NCBI GenBank assembly: GCA_945869935.1
Contig: CAMBSA010000100.1
Coordinates: 1-6,746 of the forward strand
Source of the DNA: Bordetella parapertussis
GTDB lineage: Bacteria; Pseudomonadota; Gammaproteobacteria; Burkholderiales; SG8-39
Direction of reading: 5' to 3'
Length of the DNA stretch: 6,746 nucleotides
Positions 6,271 through 6,746 of this stretch are shown here, piece by piece. The notes under the pieces are model-generated. The model saw only the letters and a list, made by a program, of their open reading frames with translations. It did not search any database and had not been told where the DNA came from. Each line of letters begins with the position of its first letter. Position 1 is the first letter of the stretch. A program made the translations under genes and the position numbers.

Positions 6271-6746
6271 ATGTCGTTCTTTATCCGGCTGATCGAATCA
6301 ACCGACGCCAGCCGTCGCGACCTCGAGGCGATCCCGCGAGTGCATTCAATGATGCACCACGGACTCAAGCTCGACGAATATCAGAACTTCCTGTCTGATC
6401 TCTACCATATCGTCTGGCATTTCTGTCCCATCATGGCAACTGCGGCTTCACGCATGCCGGATGCGTTCAAGAATGTCCGGTACGAACTCTACGAACGGAT
6501 CGACGAGGAAAAAGGCCATGAAGACTGGGTGGAGGGGGACCTTCGCGCAGTCGGGGCTGATGTGGAGGCGGTCAAGAGGGCGCGTCCCAGCCTGCCCGTA
6601 CAGGCGATGATCGGGTTCAACTATCACACCAGCGAGCGGGTACATCCTTGCGGCGTGCTGGGGATGCTCTATGCGCTCGAAGTCATTGCCTCGGTCTACG
6701 GTGGCAGAACGGCGGCCACCATCCAGAAATCGCTCGGGATGAAGGG
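6271..6746 (+). CDS. Heme-oxygenase-like iron-containing redox protein (TenA/UndA-type fold), C-terminus cut by window edge
   Basis: An ATG at 6271, preceded by AAGGAAA at 6254-6260 (a long spacing of about 10-12 bases), opens 158 codons without a stop to the edge. The protein is almost wholly helical, soluble, and rich in His, Glu and aromatic residues. Helices include DLYHIVWHFCPIM (43-55), EEKGHEDW (79-86) and LYALEVIAS (133-141). Glu80-x-x-His83, followed by Glu137 about 54 residues later, fits the metal-ligand order of heme-oxygenase-like di-iron oxidases such as UndA; the last expected His (about residue 172) would lie outside the window. Family members use O2 on small organic acids, fatty acids or amines; the substrate here is unknown. 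The gene starts 77 bases after the RpfC-like kinase on the same strand with no terminator seen between, so co-transcription is plausible. A TATCCT at 6227-6232 is a weak -10 without a -35. Plain TenA thiaminase-like proteins are an alternative. Confidence 0.8.
   Translation, partial: MSFFIRLIESTDASRRDLEAIPRVHSMMHHGLKLDEYQNFLSDLYHIVWHFCPIMATAASRMPDAFKNVRYELYERIDEEKGHEDWVEGDLRAVGADVEAVKRARPSLPVQAMIGFNYHTSERVHPCGVLGMLYALEVIASVYGGRTAATIQKSLGMK

Overview
The window reads as a GC-rich proteobacterial chromosome segment, most likely from a betaproteobacterium or a related gammaproteobacterium. The evidence is the codon use and the presence of an RpfC/RpfG-type two-component pair. It contains two divergent transcription units separated by about 170 bases, with the intergenic region near 2381-2552.

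Left unit, minus strand, read from 2380 down to 1. The first gene encodes an enolase-superfamily (mandelate racemase/muconate lactonizing type) enzyme at 2380-1226. A 157-base gap with two abutting palindromes follows. Next comes an NAD(P)-binding 6-phosphogluconate-dehydrogenase-like oxidoreductase of the DUF1932 type at 1068-220. Nineteen bases after its stop begins the N-terminus of a GT-B-like (MurG-like) protein, which runs off the left edge (200-1). The first two genes look metabolic (hydroxy-acid or sugar-acid chemistry), but no substrate can be assigned. The enolase-superfamily enzyme keeps the metal ligands but appears to lack the usual Asp-His catalytic dyad and the second Lys of the KxK motif.

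Right unit, plus strand, 2553 to the right edge. It begins with an RpfG-like response regulator carrying a complete HD-GYP cyclic-di-GMP phosphodiesterase domain. An ATGA overlap joins it to an RpfC-like membrane hybrid histidine kinase (HisKA, HATPase, degenerate receiver, functional receiver, HPt). The gene order matches rpfG-rpfC of Xanthomonas. The kinase keeps the short cytoplasmic/juxtamembrane Asp-Ser-Glu motif at residues 17-19 associated with sensing of the fatty-acid signal DSF. No rpfF (DSF synthase) is in the window. Instead, 77 bases downstream on the same strand, starts a heme-oxygenase-like (TenA/UndA-type) iron protein, truncated by the right edge.

Inferred working model: the kinase perceives a fatty-acid-like signal, relays phosphate through its receiver and HPt to the HD-GYP regulator, and so lowers cyclic-di-GMP. 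The downstream iron enzyme may make or modify a fatty-acid-derived molecule in the same circuit. No RNA genes, insertion sequences, CRISPR arrays or convincing intrinsic terminators were seen.
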